NCBI GenBank assembly: GCA_024636975.1
Contig: JAGXGA010000061.1
Span: 1-64,000, forward strand
Direction: 5' to 3'
Source: Mariniphaga sp.
GTDB taxonomy: Bacteria > Bacteroidota > Bacteroidia > Bacteroidales > Prolixibacteraceae
Length of the DNA: 64,000 nt
In this document: piece by piece, positions 52,912 to 61,859 of the stretch
Numbering within the stretch: position 1 is the first letter of the stretch
How the letters are laid out: every line of letters begins with the position of its first letter
Program-made: the position numbers and the translations under genes
Notes under the pieces: model-generated
What the model was told of the DNA's origin: nothing
The model's database searches: none
Seen by the model: the letters and a program-made list of their open reading frames with translations, nothing else

Positions 52912-53361
52912 TCAGGAAAGAAATTTCCTGACCTTTGCTGCAATATCGCCCCCATCTGCTTTTCCTGCCAGTTCTTTTGAGGCAACGCCCATTACCTTGC
53001 CCATATCTTTCATAGAAGATGCCCCTGTTTTTTCAATGATCTCTTTTACGGCCTTATCAAGCTCTTCATCTGATAATTTCCCTGGAAGGTACGATTCATA
53101 TACTTTAACCTGTGCCATCTCCTGCAGATACAGTTCTTCACGTCCCTGCTCCTTATAAATTGCAGCTGAATCAGTTCCCTGTTTAGCCAGTTTGGAAATT
53201 ATCTTCTGCGACTCTTCGTCAGTCAGTTCAGAGCCTGCTCCTTTTGCAGCTCTCGCTTCAATCATAACTTTTTTTACATTTCTTAAAGCTTCAAGCCTCT
53301 CCTTGTCCCGGGCTTTCATTGCAAGCTTAATATCTTCGCTTATACGATCAAAAAGTAACAT
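52912..53361 (-). CDS. yqeY: GatB/YqeY domain protein
   Basis: The product is 149 residues of the YqeY family, sharing a fold with the C-terminal tRNA-binding domains of GatB and GatE. Signature parts are MKARDKERLEALRNVKKVMIEAR (in part), AKQGTDSAAIYKEQGREEL and MKDMGKVMGVASKELAGKADGG. It is cytoplasmic; a tRNA-related role is suggested by the fold but not proven. It follows the second ftsZ by 19 bp and ends the dcw operon, as usual in Bacteroidota. Confidence 0.93.
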   Translation of the reverse strand: MLLFDRISEDIKLAMKARDKERLEALRNVKKVMIEARAAKGAGSELTDEESQKIISKLAKQGTDSAAIYKEQGREELYLQEMAQVKVYESYLPGKLSDEELDKAVKEIIEKTGASSMKDMGKVMGVASKELAGKADGGDIAAKVRKFLS

Positions 53362-53380
53362 ACTTAATTATTATTTTCGT

Positions 53381-54772
53381 TTAATCGACCTGTCCGTGAA
53401 GATAAGAATTTTTATCGGTGAGTTTATTGTCGCTTGTAACCGAATAGTTAGAAAACTTCTTTTTGTATTTGGGATCATTCATACGCAGTTGTCTTCTTTT
53501 ATAGGCTGGTATATTTTCCAATTCATCCAGATCTTCATCAGTAGCCGAAGCAAAATCCATTTTTAAACTGTCATTCGAATCCCTTTCCTTCAATGTTTTT
53601 GGGTACATTATTTCAAATTCAAGGTTATCTTCCTTAGTTTCTTCAGAACCGGTAAACTCAAAGGTTCCCTGATTCATTGAAACTGGCCCCCTGGAATGAT
53701 AAGTATCTAATTCTACTGGTCTTTGCTGTGTTTCCATATCAACATGCAATGGCAGGGATTCCTTCTCCAAAGTTTTCTCACCGGTAATGGAAGCAATAGT
53801 ACTTTTACCAAATCCGGTAGCAATAAGTGTAACTGAGATCTCATCTCCAAGTGATTCATCCTTACCATTACCCCATATTAAATCGGCTTCGAAACCTGCT
53901 TTATTTTGGAGGTAATCGGTAATTGTTCCCACTTCAGCCATTGTCACTTCCTGTGTACCGGAAGTAATATTAAGCAGAATATTTTTAGCTCCACGAATAT
54001 CGCTGTTATTAAGCAATGGTGAATTCAGGGCTTTTTCAACAGCTTCGGCTGCACGCTCCTTACCACTGGCAATACCAGTTCCCATTAGTGCCATTCCGCT
54101 TTTCCGCATTACAGTTTCCACATCAGCAAAATCAACATTGATGTAGCCGGGCACGGTTATAATTTCCGCTATCCCTTTAGCCGCTGTGGCCAATACATTA
54201 TCAGCTTTTGAGAAGGCTTCAGAAATGCCAAAATCCCCGTACGTTTCTCTTATTCTTTCATTATTTATAACAAGGAGCGCATCGACATGATTCTCCAGAA
54301 GAGCAATTCCTTCAATAGCCTGCTTGATTCTACGTTTTCCCTCATTCCGGAAGGGAATAGTTACAATACCAACAGTAAGAAAACCTTTCGCACTGCATGC
54401 TTCAGCGATAACAGGAGCCCCCCCTGTACCCGTTCCACCCCCCATTCCGGCAGTAATAAACACCATTTTAGTGCCGTTGGAAAGCACCTGGTTCACATCT
54501 TCAATGTTCTCAAGCGCAGCCTGTTTACCCACCTCAGGTTTATTGCCGGCTCCACGGCCTTCCGTAAGTGCAGAACCCAGCTGAACTTTGATAGGAACCG
54601 GGCTGCTTTCGAGCGCCTGTGAATCGGTATTACAGATTACAAAATCCACATCATGAATTCCCTGTTTGTACATGAAATTCAAAGCATTTCCACCACCTCC
54701 GCCAACGCCTATTACTTTAATTACTGATCCTTTTTTCTCCTTAAAACCTAAATTTGCTGTATTTTCTATCAT
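53381..54772 (-). CDS. ftsZ: Cell division protein FtsZ, second copy with canonical C-terminal peptide
   Basis: FtsZ forms the GTP-dependent ring that marks the division site. The 463 residues have the tubulin-like core: VIGVGGGGGNALNF (about 21-34), the tubulin signature GGGTGTGGAP (about 116-125), and the T7 catalytic loop NVDFADVETV (about 216-225) with both Asp. The C-terminal linker (about 330-425) is acidic/polar, and the conserved peptide for FtsA and ZipA-like partners is visible as DLDELENIPAYKRRQLRM. All parts needed for a normal FtsZ are present. It lies 26 bp after the first ftsZ, suggesting one transcript. The residue GGA after the signature differs from the AAP of copy one. Confidence 0.95.
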   Translation of the reverse strand: MIENTANLGFKEKKGSVIKVIGVGGGGGNALNFMYKQGIHDVDFVICNTDSQALESSPVPIKVQLGSALTEGRGAGNKPEVGKQAALENIEDVNQVLSNGTKMVFITAGMGGGTGTGGAPVIAEACSAKGFLTVGIVTIPFRNEGKRRIKQAIEGIALLENHVDALLVINNERIRETYGDFGISEAFSKADNVLATAAKGIAEIITVPGYINVDFADVETVMRKSGMALMGTGIASGKERAAEAVEKALNSPLLNNSDIRGAKNILLNITSGTQEVTMAEVGTITDYLQNKAGFEADLIWGNGKDESLGDEISVTLIATGFGKSTIASITGEKTLEKESLPLHVDMETQQRPVELDTYHSRGPVSMNQGTFEFTGSEETKEDNLEFEIMYPKTLKERDSNDSLKMDFASATDEDLDELENIPAYKRRQLRMNDPKYKKKFSNYSVTSDNKLTDKNSYLHGQVD

Positions 54773-54798
54773 TGTGCTGCGTTTTCAAGTTATCTATT

Positions 54799-56115
54799 CT
54801 ATTCTTCTAACGACTGATCTTCCTCTTCGAACAATCTGCCAAGCCCAAAGTTTTTATAAAACCAGTTATCGATTCCTCCAGATGAAACCGTTTGTTTTTT
54901 CTCTTTTTCTTTCTTTTCTTTTTTCCTGCGTGAAAATGAATTTGTTGCTTTCGGTTCTTTATCTTTTACTGGCATCGCGGTCGTGAATTCTTTCTTTTTA
55001 CTTTCAGCAATTACTTCTGCCTCAACCAAAACCTCTTCCAGTTCTGGTTCCGGCAGATCATCTTCTGGTAAATGAACTTTCTTTTCCTCCTCCTCACCAA
55101 GGTTATACTTTTCAGGTTCGGTGCGTGGCTGTAGCAACTGGTTTGGATTAATTTTGAAACCAGTAGCCAGGATAGTAACGCTAACATTATCACCCAGGCT
55201 TTCATCATAGCCATTACCCCAAATAATATCCGCTTCCTGACCTGCCTTCTCCTGAAGCGTTTCAATTATTTTACCTATTTCACCAATAGTTATCTCTTCT
55301 TTACCTGAAATAATATTGAGCAAGATATTTTTAGTACCGTATATGTCGTTGCTATCAAGTAAGGGTGATTCAAGGGCTTCATTTACAGCTTTCATTGCCC
55401 TGCCTTCACCCGTTGCCAAACCGGAACCCATTATGAATACGCTGCTGTTGTGCATAACGGTATAAACATCGGTAAAGTCAATATTCACATTGCCATGCAC
55501 GGTTATAATTTCAGCAACCCCTTTAACCGCTGTACAAACAATATCATCGGCCATTTTAAAAGCCTTCCTTGCGGGCAAATCACCAAAAATGCTATGCATA
55601 CGCTGGTTGCTGACCACCAACATACTATCGACATATTTTCCCAATTTCTCAATCCCTTCCATAGCCTGTCCGAACCGTTTTTTACCTTCAGCAGGAGAAG
55701 GAACAGTAACAACAGCAATGGTAAGTATATCAAGTTCGCGGGCAAGGCTGGCAATTACCGGTGCTGCACCAGTACCGGTTCCACCTCCCATACCAGCCGT
55801 TATGAAAAGCATCTTGGTATTACCCTTTAAAACCTTTTTCAGGTCCTCATAATTCTCCCGTGCTGCTTCTTCTCCCATGCGTGGCATGTTCCCGGCGCCA
55901 CGTCCTTCGGTAAGGGTAACACCTAATTGTATTTTTACAGGAACCGGGCTGTTTTCCATGGCCTGTGCATCGGTATTGCATATAATGAAATCAACACCTT
56001 TAATGCCTTCCTCAAACATATGACTGACTGCATTACAGCCACCTCCGCCAACGCCAATTACTTTGATAATTGAAGAAGAAGCCTTTGGGAATTCAAAATT
56101 TACTAATTCGGCCAT
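54799..56115 (-). CDS. ftsZ: FtsZ paralogue without canonical C-terminal peptide
   Basis: The 438 residues have a complete GTPase core: VIGVGGGGCNAVSHM, GGGTGTGAAP, and the T7 loop NIDFTDVYTV with both Asp. The core resembles the second copy strongly throughout (for example FICNTD-QA-E-SPVPVK, LTEGRGAGN). The C-terminal third is different: a lysine-rich linker (KKKEFTTAMPVKDKEPK, then RRKKEKKEKEKK) and a tail GGIDNWFYKNFGLGRLFEEED. No IPAYxRR-type anchor peptide is present. The aromatic tail could be a different partner or membrane contact (inference). It sits directly after ftsA (14 bp). A full-length core argues for a working polymer-forming protein, not decay. Confidence 0.93.
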   Translation of the reverse strand: MAELVNFEFPKASSSIIKVIGVGGGGCNAVSHMFEEGIKGVDFIICNTDAQAMENSPVPVKIQLGVTLTEGRGAGNMPRMGEEAARENYEDLKKVLKGNTKMLFITAGMGGGTGTGAAPVIASLARELDILTIAVVTVPSPAEGKKRFGQAMEGIEKLGKYVDSMLVVSNQRMHSIFGDLPARKAFKMADDIVCTAVKGVAEIITVHGNVNIDFTDVYTVMHNSSVFIMGSGLATGEGRAMKAVNEALESPLLDSNDIYGTKNILLNIISGKEEITIGEIGKIIETLQEKAGQEADIIWGNGYDESLGDNVSVTILATGFKINPNQLLQPRTEPEKYNLGEEEEKKVHLPEDDLPEPELEEVLVEAEVIAESKKKEFTTAMPVKDKEPKATNSFSRRKKEKKEKEKKQTVSSGGIDNWFYKNFGLGRLFEEEDQSLEE

Positions 56116-56129
56116 ATTGTAGTCATTTT

Positions 56130-57413
56130 TTATTTTAATGCAACATCATCATCATCGTCGTCAACATAATCCAGAACTCCTTGCACCACATTCTTAAGCC
56201 ATGGAGAAAAGCGGTTTTCCTTTTTTTTCTTTTTCTTTTTTTCGACCTTCTTAAGTACAGGTTCAGCATATTCGAGCGACAACCGAAGCAATCCAAGAGC
56301 AGTAAGAAAATCTGTTATTTTTATATCCTTAGGTAAATTCACAGGTTTAAAAACAGGATGAGCTAGACGAGTATCCATACCTGTTCTGAATTTCACAAGT
56401 GAAACCAGGTTATTCAACTCAGAGGTACCGCCGGTAAGAACAATTCCGAGTCCCAACTGATCGCTGATTCCTGATCGTTCGATTTGAAAGTTCAGGCTAT
56501 CAATAATTTCTTCCATTCGCGCCTGGATAATAAATGCAAGGCTCTTAAACGATATTTCCTTTGGCTCCCAGCCATTATGACCGGGAATGGTAACTACTTT
56601 TCGGTCGTCGGTAAAATCGCCTAAAGCCTGACCATACTGAACTTTAAGTTGTTCGGCCCATTTAAGCAGAATTGAGCATCCCTCCTTAATGTCGCGGGTA
56701 ACCACATCTCCTCCAAATGGTATAACTGCAGTATGAATCATGGCTCCTTCATGATAAACCGAGAGTTTGGTTGTTCCTGCGCCTATGTCAACCAGGATGG
56801 CCCCCATTTCCATTTCTTCATCAGTCAAAGCTGCTTCACCTGTTGCAAGAGGTGCCAGGGTTATTTCTCCAAGTTCGAGCCCTGCTTTCTCCACTACCCT
56901 GCGAAAGTTTGTCAGGTACACCTCGGGAACAGAAATTATTTTAAAAACAGCTTCAATGTTTCGGCCGGTAATTCCTGCAGGGGCAAGATCAGAAATCTCA
57001 CCATCGATTATGTATGCCTGTGGAATAATGTGAAGGATTTGAAAGCCTGGCTCAACCTGCACGTTTTGAGCTTCCCTTAAGAGTTCATCGACATCGGCCT
57101 GTGTAACCATTCCTTCTCCTGTAGTCTGAATTCCTACCTTATATTCATTTAGCCTCATCGGTTGGCCAGCAAAGGCAATGTCGACTGTGGTTATTTCATC
57201 ATCGATCTGCTTTTCGAGCTCCAAAATCAACTGTGATACGGTAGCTGCAGCTTCATCAATATTTTGTACCATTCCCCGCTTAATACCGCGGGAAGGAACT
57301 TTGGCCATGCCCAGGATTTCAATTTTATTCTCTTCATTTTTAAGGCCGGCAAAGGCTGCCATCTTTGAAGTCCCAATATCTATGACTACTGAAAAATTAG
57401 TTTTTGATGCCAT
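56130..57413 (-). CDS. ftsA: Cell division protein FtsA
   Basis: FtsA is the actin-like protein that ties FtsZ to the membrane. The 427 residues have ATP-binding motifs VIDIGTSKMAAF (about 10-21), the 1C domain, LVDIGAGTTKLSVY (about 206-219) and ILTGGTSELNNL (about 327-338). The C-terminus has a Lys-rich stretch, then RFSPWLKNVVQGVLDYV, an amphipathic membrane-targeting helix, and an unusual run of six or more Asp before VALK. It starts 2 bp after ftsQ ends, and ends 14 bp before the first ftsZ. The helix lying before an acidic tail, rather than at the extreme end, is atypical of Gram-negative FtsA. Confidence 0.96.
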   Translation of the reverse strand: MASKTNFSVVIDIGTSKMAAFAGLKNEENKIEILGMAKVPSRGIKRGMVQNIDEAAATVSQLILELEKQIDDEITTVDIAFAGQPMRLNEYKVGIQTTGEGMVTQADVDELLREAQNVQVEPGFQILHIIPQAYIIDGEISDLAPAGITGRNIEAVFKIISVPEVYLTNFRRVVEKAGLELGEITLAPLATGEAALTDEEMEMGAILVDIGAGTTKLSVYHEGAMIHTAVIPFGGDVVTRDIKEGCSILLKWAEQLKVQYGQALGDFTDDRKVVTIPGHNGWEPKEISFKSLAFIIQARMEEIIDSLNFQIERSGISDQLGLGIVLTGGTSELNNLVSLVKFRTGMDTRLAHPVFKPVNLPKDIKITDFLTALGLLRLSLEYAEPVLKKVEKKKKKKKENRFSPWLKNVVQGVLDYVDDDDDDVALK

Positions 57414-57415
57414 GG

Positions 57416-58165
57416 TTATTTTTTTTTCGCAATTACCTGATTCTTGTATTTTAAACTGATCTGCTTATACTTATCCCAATTGTTTCTGGCCATTATCTGC
57501 TGATAAAATGCCTTTAAGTTCCGTAACTTCTCAGGATAATCCTCAATCGACCCCATATCAATAATTTGGTCACCTACCAGTGGAGTTAATTTAACCCCCC
57601 CGTCTTTTTCCACATGAACCTGTTCAATTTGTGCTTTCCAGAAAGGGCTGCTGTTCAAATACATTACAAATGGCAGCAACTCCCTGCGGGCATACTCTTC
57701 TGAAAAGTCGCCGGTGGCAACCAATACATTAGCTGTATAACTGGAAGAAAAGGGAATTTTATCACCCGTTTCGTCCAGATAATACCTCCCGTTAACCGAC
57801 ATTATACGAACAACTGGTTCCCGGTGCTTTATTCTGACCCCCAGGATTCCATTGTATGAAATACTGTCGGCTGCAATTACCTTAAACACTTCTGCTTTAT
57901 CTATAGCCGGATGCTTCTCAACTTCCTTTTCAATTAAATCTGCATTTATTAGCCGCAGTTCTTTTCCCATAAGTTGCTTATCGGCATTATGAACCAAACG
58001 GGTAATCTCTTCCTTTTTTACCTGTATCAGTTCATTTTCTAAAAAATCAACCTGAACATTGCTGCAGGTGATATTATTGCTTTCATGGACAGCAAAAGAT
58101 AAGGTTACTGCCATAAAAACAAACAGCAAAAGATAACCAGCCAATATGAAAATCTTACGTAACAT
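57416..58165 (-). CDS. ftsQ: Cell division protein FtsQ
   Basis: FtsQ is a bitopic membrane protein of the divisome. The 249 residues have a single N-terminal transmembrane helix (IFILAGYLLLFVFMAVTLSF, about 4-24), then a POTRA-like periplasmic part (about 35-125: LENELIQVKKEEITRLV, KHPAIDKAEVFK, IKHREPVVRIMSVNG) and a beta domain (VHVEKDGGVKLTPLVGDQII). This matches the short Bacteroidota form, which has little sequence identity to E. coli FtsQ. The start overlaps the murC stop by one base. The last residues KNQVIAKKK are basic. Confidence 0.9.
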   Translation of the reverse strand: MLRKIFILAGYLLLFVFMAVTLSFAVHESNNITCSNVQVDFLENELIQVKKEEITRLVHNADKQLMGKELRLINADLIEKEVEKHPAIDKAEVFKVIAADSISYNGILGVRIKHREPVVRIMSVNGRYYLDETGDKIPFSSSYTANVLVATGDFSEEYARRELLPFVMYLNSSPFWKAQIEQVHVEKDGGVKLTPLVGDQIIDMGSIEDYPEKLRNLKAFYQQIMARNNWDKYKQISLKYKNQVIAKKK

Positions 58166-59550
58166 CAGTCTTTTTCTTTCATTACTTTTATAAGTTCCCC
58201 GGCAATTCCATCAATATCTCCGGCACCCATTGTAAGCACAACTTCAGTTTGATGCTCTTTAATCAAGGCTGCAACATCGCCTTTTTCCACAAGATGTTTA
58301 TTGTTACATTTCATTTTATCAAAAATGAGTTCCGAAGAGACACCTGCAATGGGTTCTTCCCGGGCAGGATAAAGTGGTACAAGCACAGCTTCATCAAGCA
58401 GATCGAGGCTGGCTGCAAACTCATCCGCAAAATCTCTTGTCCGGGAATACAAATGGGGCTGGAATATTCCGGTAACTTTTTTATTCGGGAAAAGCGCCTT
58501 TACGGAATTAATCACAGCTTCCAACTCCGCAGGATGGTGTGCATAATCATCGATATATACCTGCGATTCATTCCTAAACCTCACATCGAACCGCCTTAAT
58601 ACTCCCTGGTAATTTTCAAGCCCGGTTTTAATATCATCAGCAGATGCACCTGCTAAAAATGCCAGTGCCGATGCCCCAACTGCATTTTCAACATTTACCA
58701 GCCCCGGATAATTTAAACGGCAATTGGCAATAGTTCCGTCAGGTGTTTTTAAGTCGAACGTGTAGTAACCACCTTCACCTTGCAACTGAAGGTTAACCGT
58801 ATGAAAATCGGCTGTGTCTTTCAATGCATATGTAAATACCATTGCATTTGTTTTTTTAGTATCAAGTGTTACTCCTTTTTTTAACACCAGTTTCCCACCA
58901 GGTTTTATTTGTGAAATGAACTTTTCAAATGATTCTTCAATTTTAGCCTTGTTGCCGTAAATATCAAGATGGTCGGCATCAATTGATGTAACCAGTGCTA
59001 TCTGAGGCTGCAGATGTAAAAACGAACGGTCGTATTCATCTGCTTCAGCAACAATCCATGGTGAATTCTCTGTAGGCAGCAACAAATTACTCCCAATATT
59101 TTTGGAAATACCACCCAAAAAAGCACCACATCCTGCTTTTGTTTGCTGAAGAATTATGGCAGTCATAGTGCTGACAGTTGTTTTTCCGTGAGTGCCGGCA
59201 ACAGCTATGCAGCTCTTTTCATTGCAAATCATACCTAATACTTTTGCCCTCTTCAGCAATCCCATTGTTTTCTCCCTGAACCAGCTAAGTTCCTTGTGAT
59301 CGTATGGTAAGGCAGGGGTAAACACAGCCAGGGTTTCTGCCGGATTCCACCTTGATGGTATATTCCGTATATCATCGTCGTAGTGCACATCAATACCTTC
59401 TGTTTGTAAGGTGGAAGTTAAAGTAGTGTTGGTGCGGTCATAACCAGCCACATTCATGCCCCGGTACTTAAAATATCGTGCAAGAGCGCTCATTCCTATT
59501 CCTCCTATGCCGAGGAAAAAAACATTCTTTATATTTTGAAGGTTCTTCAT
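58165..59550 (-). CDS. murC: UDP-N-acetylmuramate-L-alanine ligase
   Basis: MurC adds L-Ala to UDP-MurNAc in the first stem-peptide step. The 461 residues include the UDP-binding GIGGIGMSALARYFK (about 14-28), the ATP P-loop AGTHGKTT (about 118-125), the central DADHLDIYG and ENAVGASALAF, and YIDDYAHHPAE (about 332-342), which holds conserved His of the Mur ligases. Family length is normal. Its start overlaps murG by 4 bp and its end overlaps ftsQ by one base, so translation is coupled. Confidence 0.97.
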   Translation of the reverse strand: MKNLQNIKNVFFLGIGGIGMSALARYFKYRGMNVAGYDRTNTTLTSTLQTEGIDVHYDDDIRNIPSRWNPAETLAVFTPALPYDHKELSWFREKTMGLLKRAKVLGMICNEKSCIAVAGTHGKTTVSTMTAIILQQTKAGCGAFLGGISKNIGSNLLLPTENSPWIVAEADEYDRSFLHLQPQIALVTSIDADHLDIYGNKAKIEESFEKFISQIKPGGKLVLKKGVTLDTKKTNAMVFTYALKDTADFHTVNLQLQGEGGYYTFDLKTPDGTIANCRLNYPGLVNVENAVGASALAFLAGASADDIKTGLENYQGVLRRFDVRFRNESQVYIDDYAHHPAELEAVINSVKALFPNKKVTGIFQPHLYSRTRDFADEFAASLDLLDEAVLVPLYPAREEPIAGVSSELIFDKMKCNNKHLVEKGDVAALIKEHQTEVVLTMGAGDIDGIAGELIKVMKEKD

Positions 59551-60650
59551 TTTTGTATCAGTTTTACTACTTCATCTACTATTTGCTGTGTTGCCATGGG
59601 TTTAGCAAGTTTTTTTATGTTTTCTGAAAGCCGTGTGCACTCTTCAGGCGAATTAATCAACCTTACAGCTTCCTCAATTAATTTCTCATTGATAGCCCTG
59701 TCTGGAATCGTAATGGCAGCACCTTTCTCTGTCAGCGAAAGGGCATTTTTAGTTTGATGGTCCTCTGCCACATTAGGTGATGGTAGCAGTATCACAGGCT
59801 TTCCAATAAGGCACAATTCCGAAATAGTACCTGCGCCAGCTCTTGAAACAATAATATCAGCGGCTGCATACGCAAGGTCCATGCGGGTGAGAAATTCGTG
59901 GATGTGCAAATTTGAAGGAGCCTTATCCTGCAATTTCTCAATTATTCCCTTATAATATATTGAACCTGTCTGCCAGATTACTTCTATGCCTGATTTGGCA
60001 ATGGATTCAATATTCTGCAAAACTGCATCATTAACCGACCTTGCTCCAAGGCTGCCACCGACTATCAGAACAACCTTCCCTGGGTTTTTCAGATTATAAA
60101 AGTTATAGGCCTCATTCTTATTATCAATCTGCTTCAGCAGATTTTCCCTTACCGGGTTTCCTGTGTATATAATTTTCTCAGCAGGAAAGTATCGATCCAT
60201 TTTATCGTAAGCAACACAAATTGATATGGCGCTCTTTCCAAGCAGTTTATTGGTAATGCCTGCATAAGAATTCTGTTCCTGAATCAAGGTTGGGATTCCA
60301 TTGCGTGCAGCAGTCCTTAATAACGGGCCGCTTGCAAAGCCTCCCACACCAATAGCAATCTGCGGTTTAAAATCAAGAATTATTTGTTTTGCCAAGCGGT
60401 TGCTTTTAAGTAACCCAACCACAAACGATAGCATTTTAATACCGGGTTTACGGGGAAAGCCGGTCACAGGCAAACCGATAATTTTATAGCCGGCAGCCGG
60501 CACCTTTTCCATTTCCATGCGGTTAAGGGCACCTACAAATAAAATATCGGCGTCGGGAAACCGATGCCTGATTTCGTTTGCTATGGCCAATGCAGGAAAA
60601 ATATGTCCTCCAGTGCCACCACCACTTATTATAACCCGTTCAACCTGCAT
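59547..60650 (-). CDS. murG: Undecaprenyldiphospho-muramoylpentapeptide beta-N-acetylglucosaminyltransferase
   Basis: MurG makes lipid II by adding GlcNAc to lipid I at the inner face of the membrane. The 367 residues begin with the G-loop SGGGTGGHIFPALAIA (about 9-24) and have GVGGFASGP, EQNSYAGITNKLLG (about 131-144), GGSLGARSVND and SRAGAGTISEL (about 264-274), which contacts the UDP. All glycosyltransferase GT28 motifs are present. It follows ftsW after 3 bp. Confidence 0.97.
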   Translation of the reverse strand: MQVERVIISGGGTGGHIFPALAIANEIRHRFPDADILFVGALNRMEMEKVPAAGYKIIGLPVTGFPRKPGIKMLSFVVGLLKSNRLAKQIILDFKPQIAIGVGGFASGPLLRTAARNGIPTLIQEQNSYAGITNKLLGKSAISICVAYDKMDRYFPAEKIIYTGNPVRENLLKQIDNKNEAYNFYNLKNPGKVVLIVGGSLGARSVNDAVLQNIESIAKSGIEVIWQTGSIYYKGIIEKLQDKAPSNLHIHEFLTRMDLAYAAADIIVSRAGAGTISELCLIGKPVILLPSPNVAEDHQTKNALSLTEKGAAITIPDRAINEKLIEEAVRLINSPEECTRLSENIKKLAKPMATQQIVDEVVKLIQK

Positions 60651-60653
60651 AAT

Positions 60654-61859
60654 TTATTTGTTAATTTCATAATCCTCATCAGGAACATTCACCTGAACCG
60701 GAGGTTTTTGAATCTCACGGTTAACCTGATTCTGATAACTCACACTTAACACACACCCAAAAGCTATTGATGTAAAAATTAACGATGTTCCTCCAAGACT
60801 TACCCAGGGCAATGGCTGCCCCGTTACCGGCAGAATCCCTGTTGAAACACCTATATTGATCATAGCCTGAAATACCAATACCATTGTAAGACCGGTAACT
60901 AAAAAGGCCGGAAATGTACGCGTAGCCCGGCGAACAATAATAACGCCCCTGAAAAAAAAGATCAGGTAAAGCATCATTACCCCAATTCCTGCAATAAGAC
61001 CATACTCTTCCACAATAATGGCAAAAATAAAATCGTTGTAAGCAGCAGCCATATAATTACTTACATCAGATCGGCCGGGCCCCTTTCCCAAAATTCCACC
61101 TTCATAGATTGCAAGTTTGGCATAATCGGCCTGAGTAATTCCCTTTTCCGAATTTGGGTCTCCATATATAAAGCGGTCAATTCTTCCTTTAACAGTGTGC
61201 ACGCGGGTGGGTGAAGCAGGAATATATTTGGCCATAACATAGGTTGCTGCTACCATGCTTATACCCAAAGCAACAACCAAAAACAGGAATCTAAATGGAA
61301 TGCGGCCAACATACATCATTGTAAAAATGGTTGCAAACAATAATGCAGCAGTAGAAAAGTTGGTAATGAATATCAAACCACACACTACGGCAGTATGTCC
61401 CATAATAATGAAAAAAGCTTTTTTAAGTTCTGCCTTTGATTGCTGATTTTTCCCCAGCACCTTTGCTGTAAACATGATTAGGGAGATCTTAGCCAGTTCG
61501 GCCGGCTGAAAAGAGATGATTCCCAGATTAAGAGTACGACCGGTTCCATCGGCCATCCCTGTAAATTTCATTGCAACGGCAACCAACAGAAGTGCTATGC
61601 TCAGGTAGATCAACAAATTGGATAGTATAGCATAAATCTTTACCGAAAAAAAGTTTACCATCACCAGCATAAGTCCCACTCCTGCACCCAAAAAGAATAC
61701 CTGGCGGATAAGAAAATACAATGTATTACCGGAAGCCTGGCGGTATGCCAATGCGCCGGTTGAGCTGTAAACAATCAGCAGCGAAAGGAGCGAAAGCAAC
61801 AGCAATACAATCCATATCACACGGTCACCCCTGAATATTTTAGCCTGTTGTATATTCAT
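60654..61859 (-). CDS. ftsW: Lipid II polymerase / cell division protein FtsW
   Basis: FtsW is the SEDS-family glycosyltransferase that polymerises septal peptidoglycan with its partner PBP. The 401 residues have about ten transmembrane helices. Characteristic motifs include LGIISFQPAELAKISL (about 108-123), with Glu and Lys conserved in this family, and the later TGILPVTGQPLPWVSLGGTS (about 344-363). Its start overlaps the murD stop by one base. The length is normal. Confidence 0.97.
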   Translation of the reverse strand: MNIQQAKIFRGDRVIWIVLLLLSLLSLLIVYSSTGALAYRQASGNTLYFLIRQVFFLGAGVGLMLVMVNFFSVKIYAILSNLLIYLSIALLLVAVAMKFTGMADGTGRTLNLGIISFQPAELAKISLIMFTAKVLGKNQQSKAELKKAFFIIMGHTAVVCGLIFITNFSTAALLFATIFTMMYVGRIPFRFLFLVVALGISMVAATYVMAKYIPASPTRVHTVKGRIDRFIYGDPNSEKGITQADYAKLAIYEGGILGKGPGRSDVSNYMAAAYNDFIFAIIVEEYGLIAGIGVMMLYLIFFFRGVIIVRRATRTFPAFLVTGLTMVLVFQAMINIGVSTGILPVTGQPLPWVSLGGTSLIFTSIAFGCVLSVSYQNQVNREIQKPPVQVNVPDEDYEINK

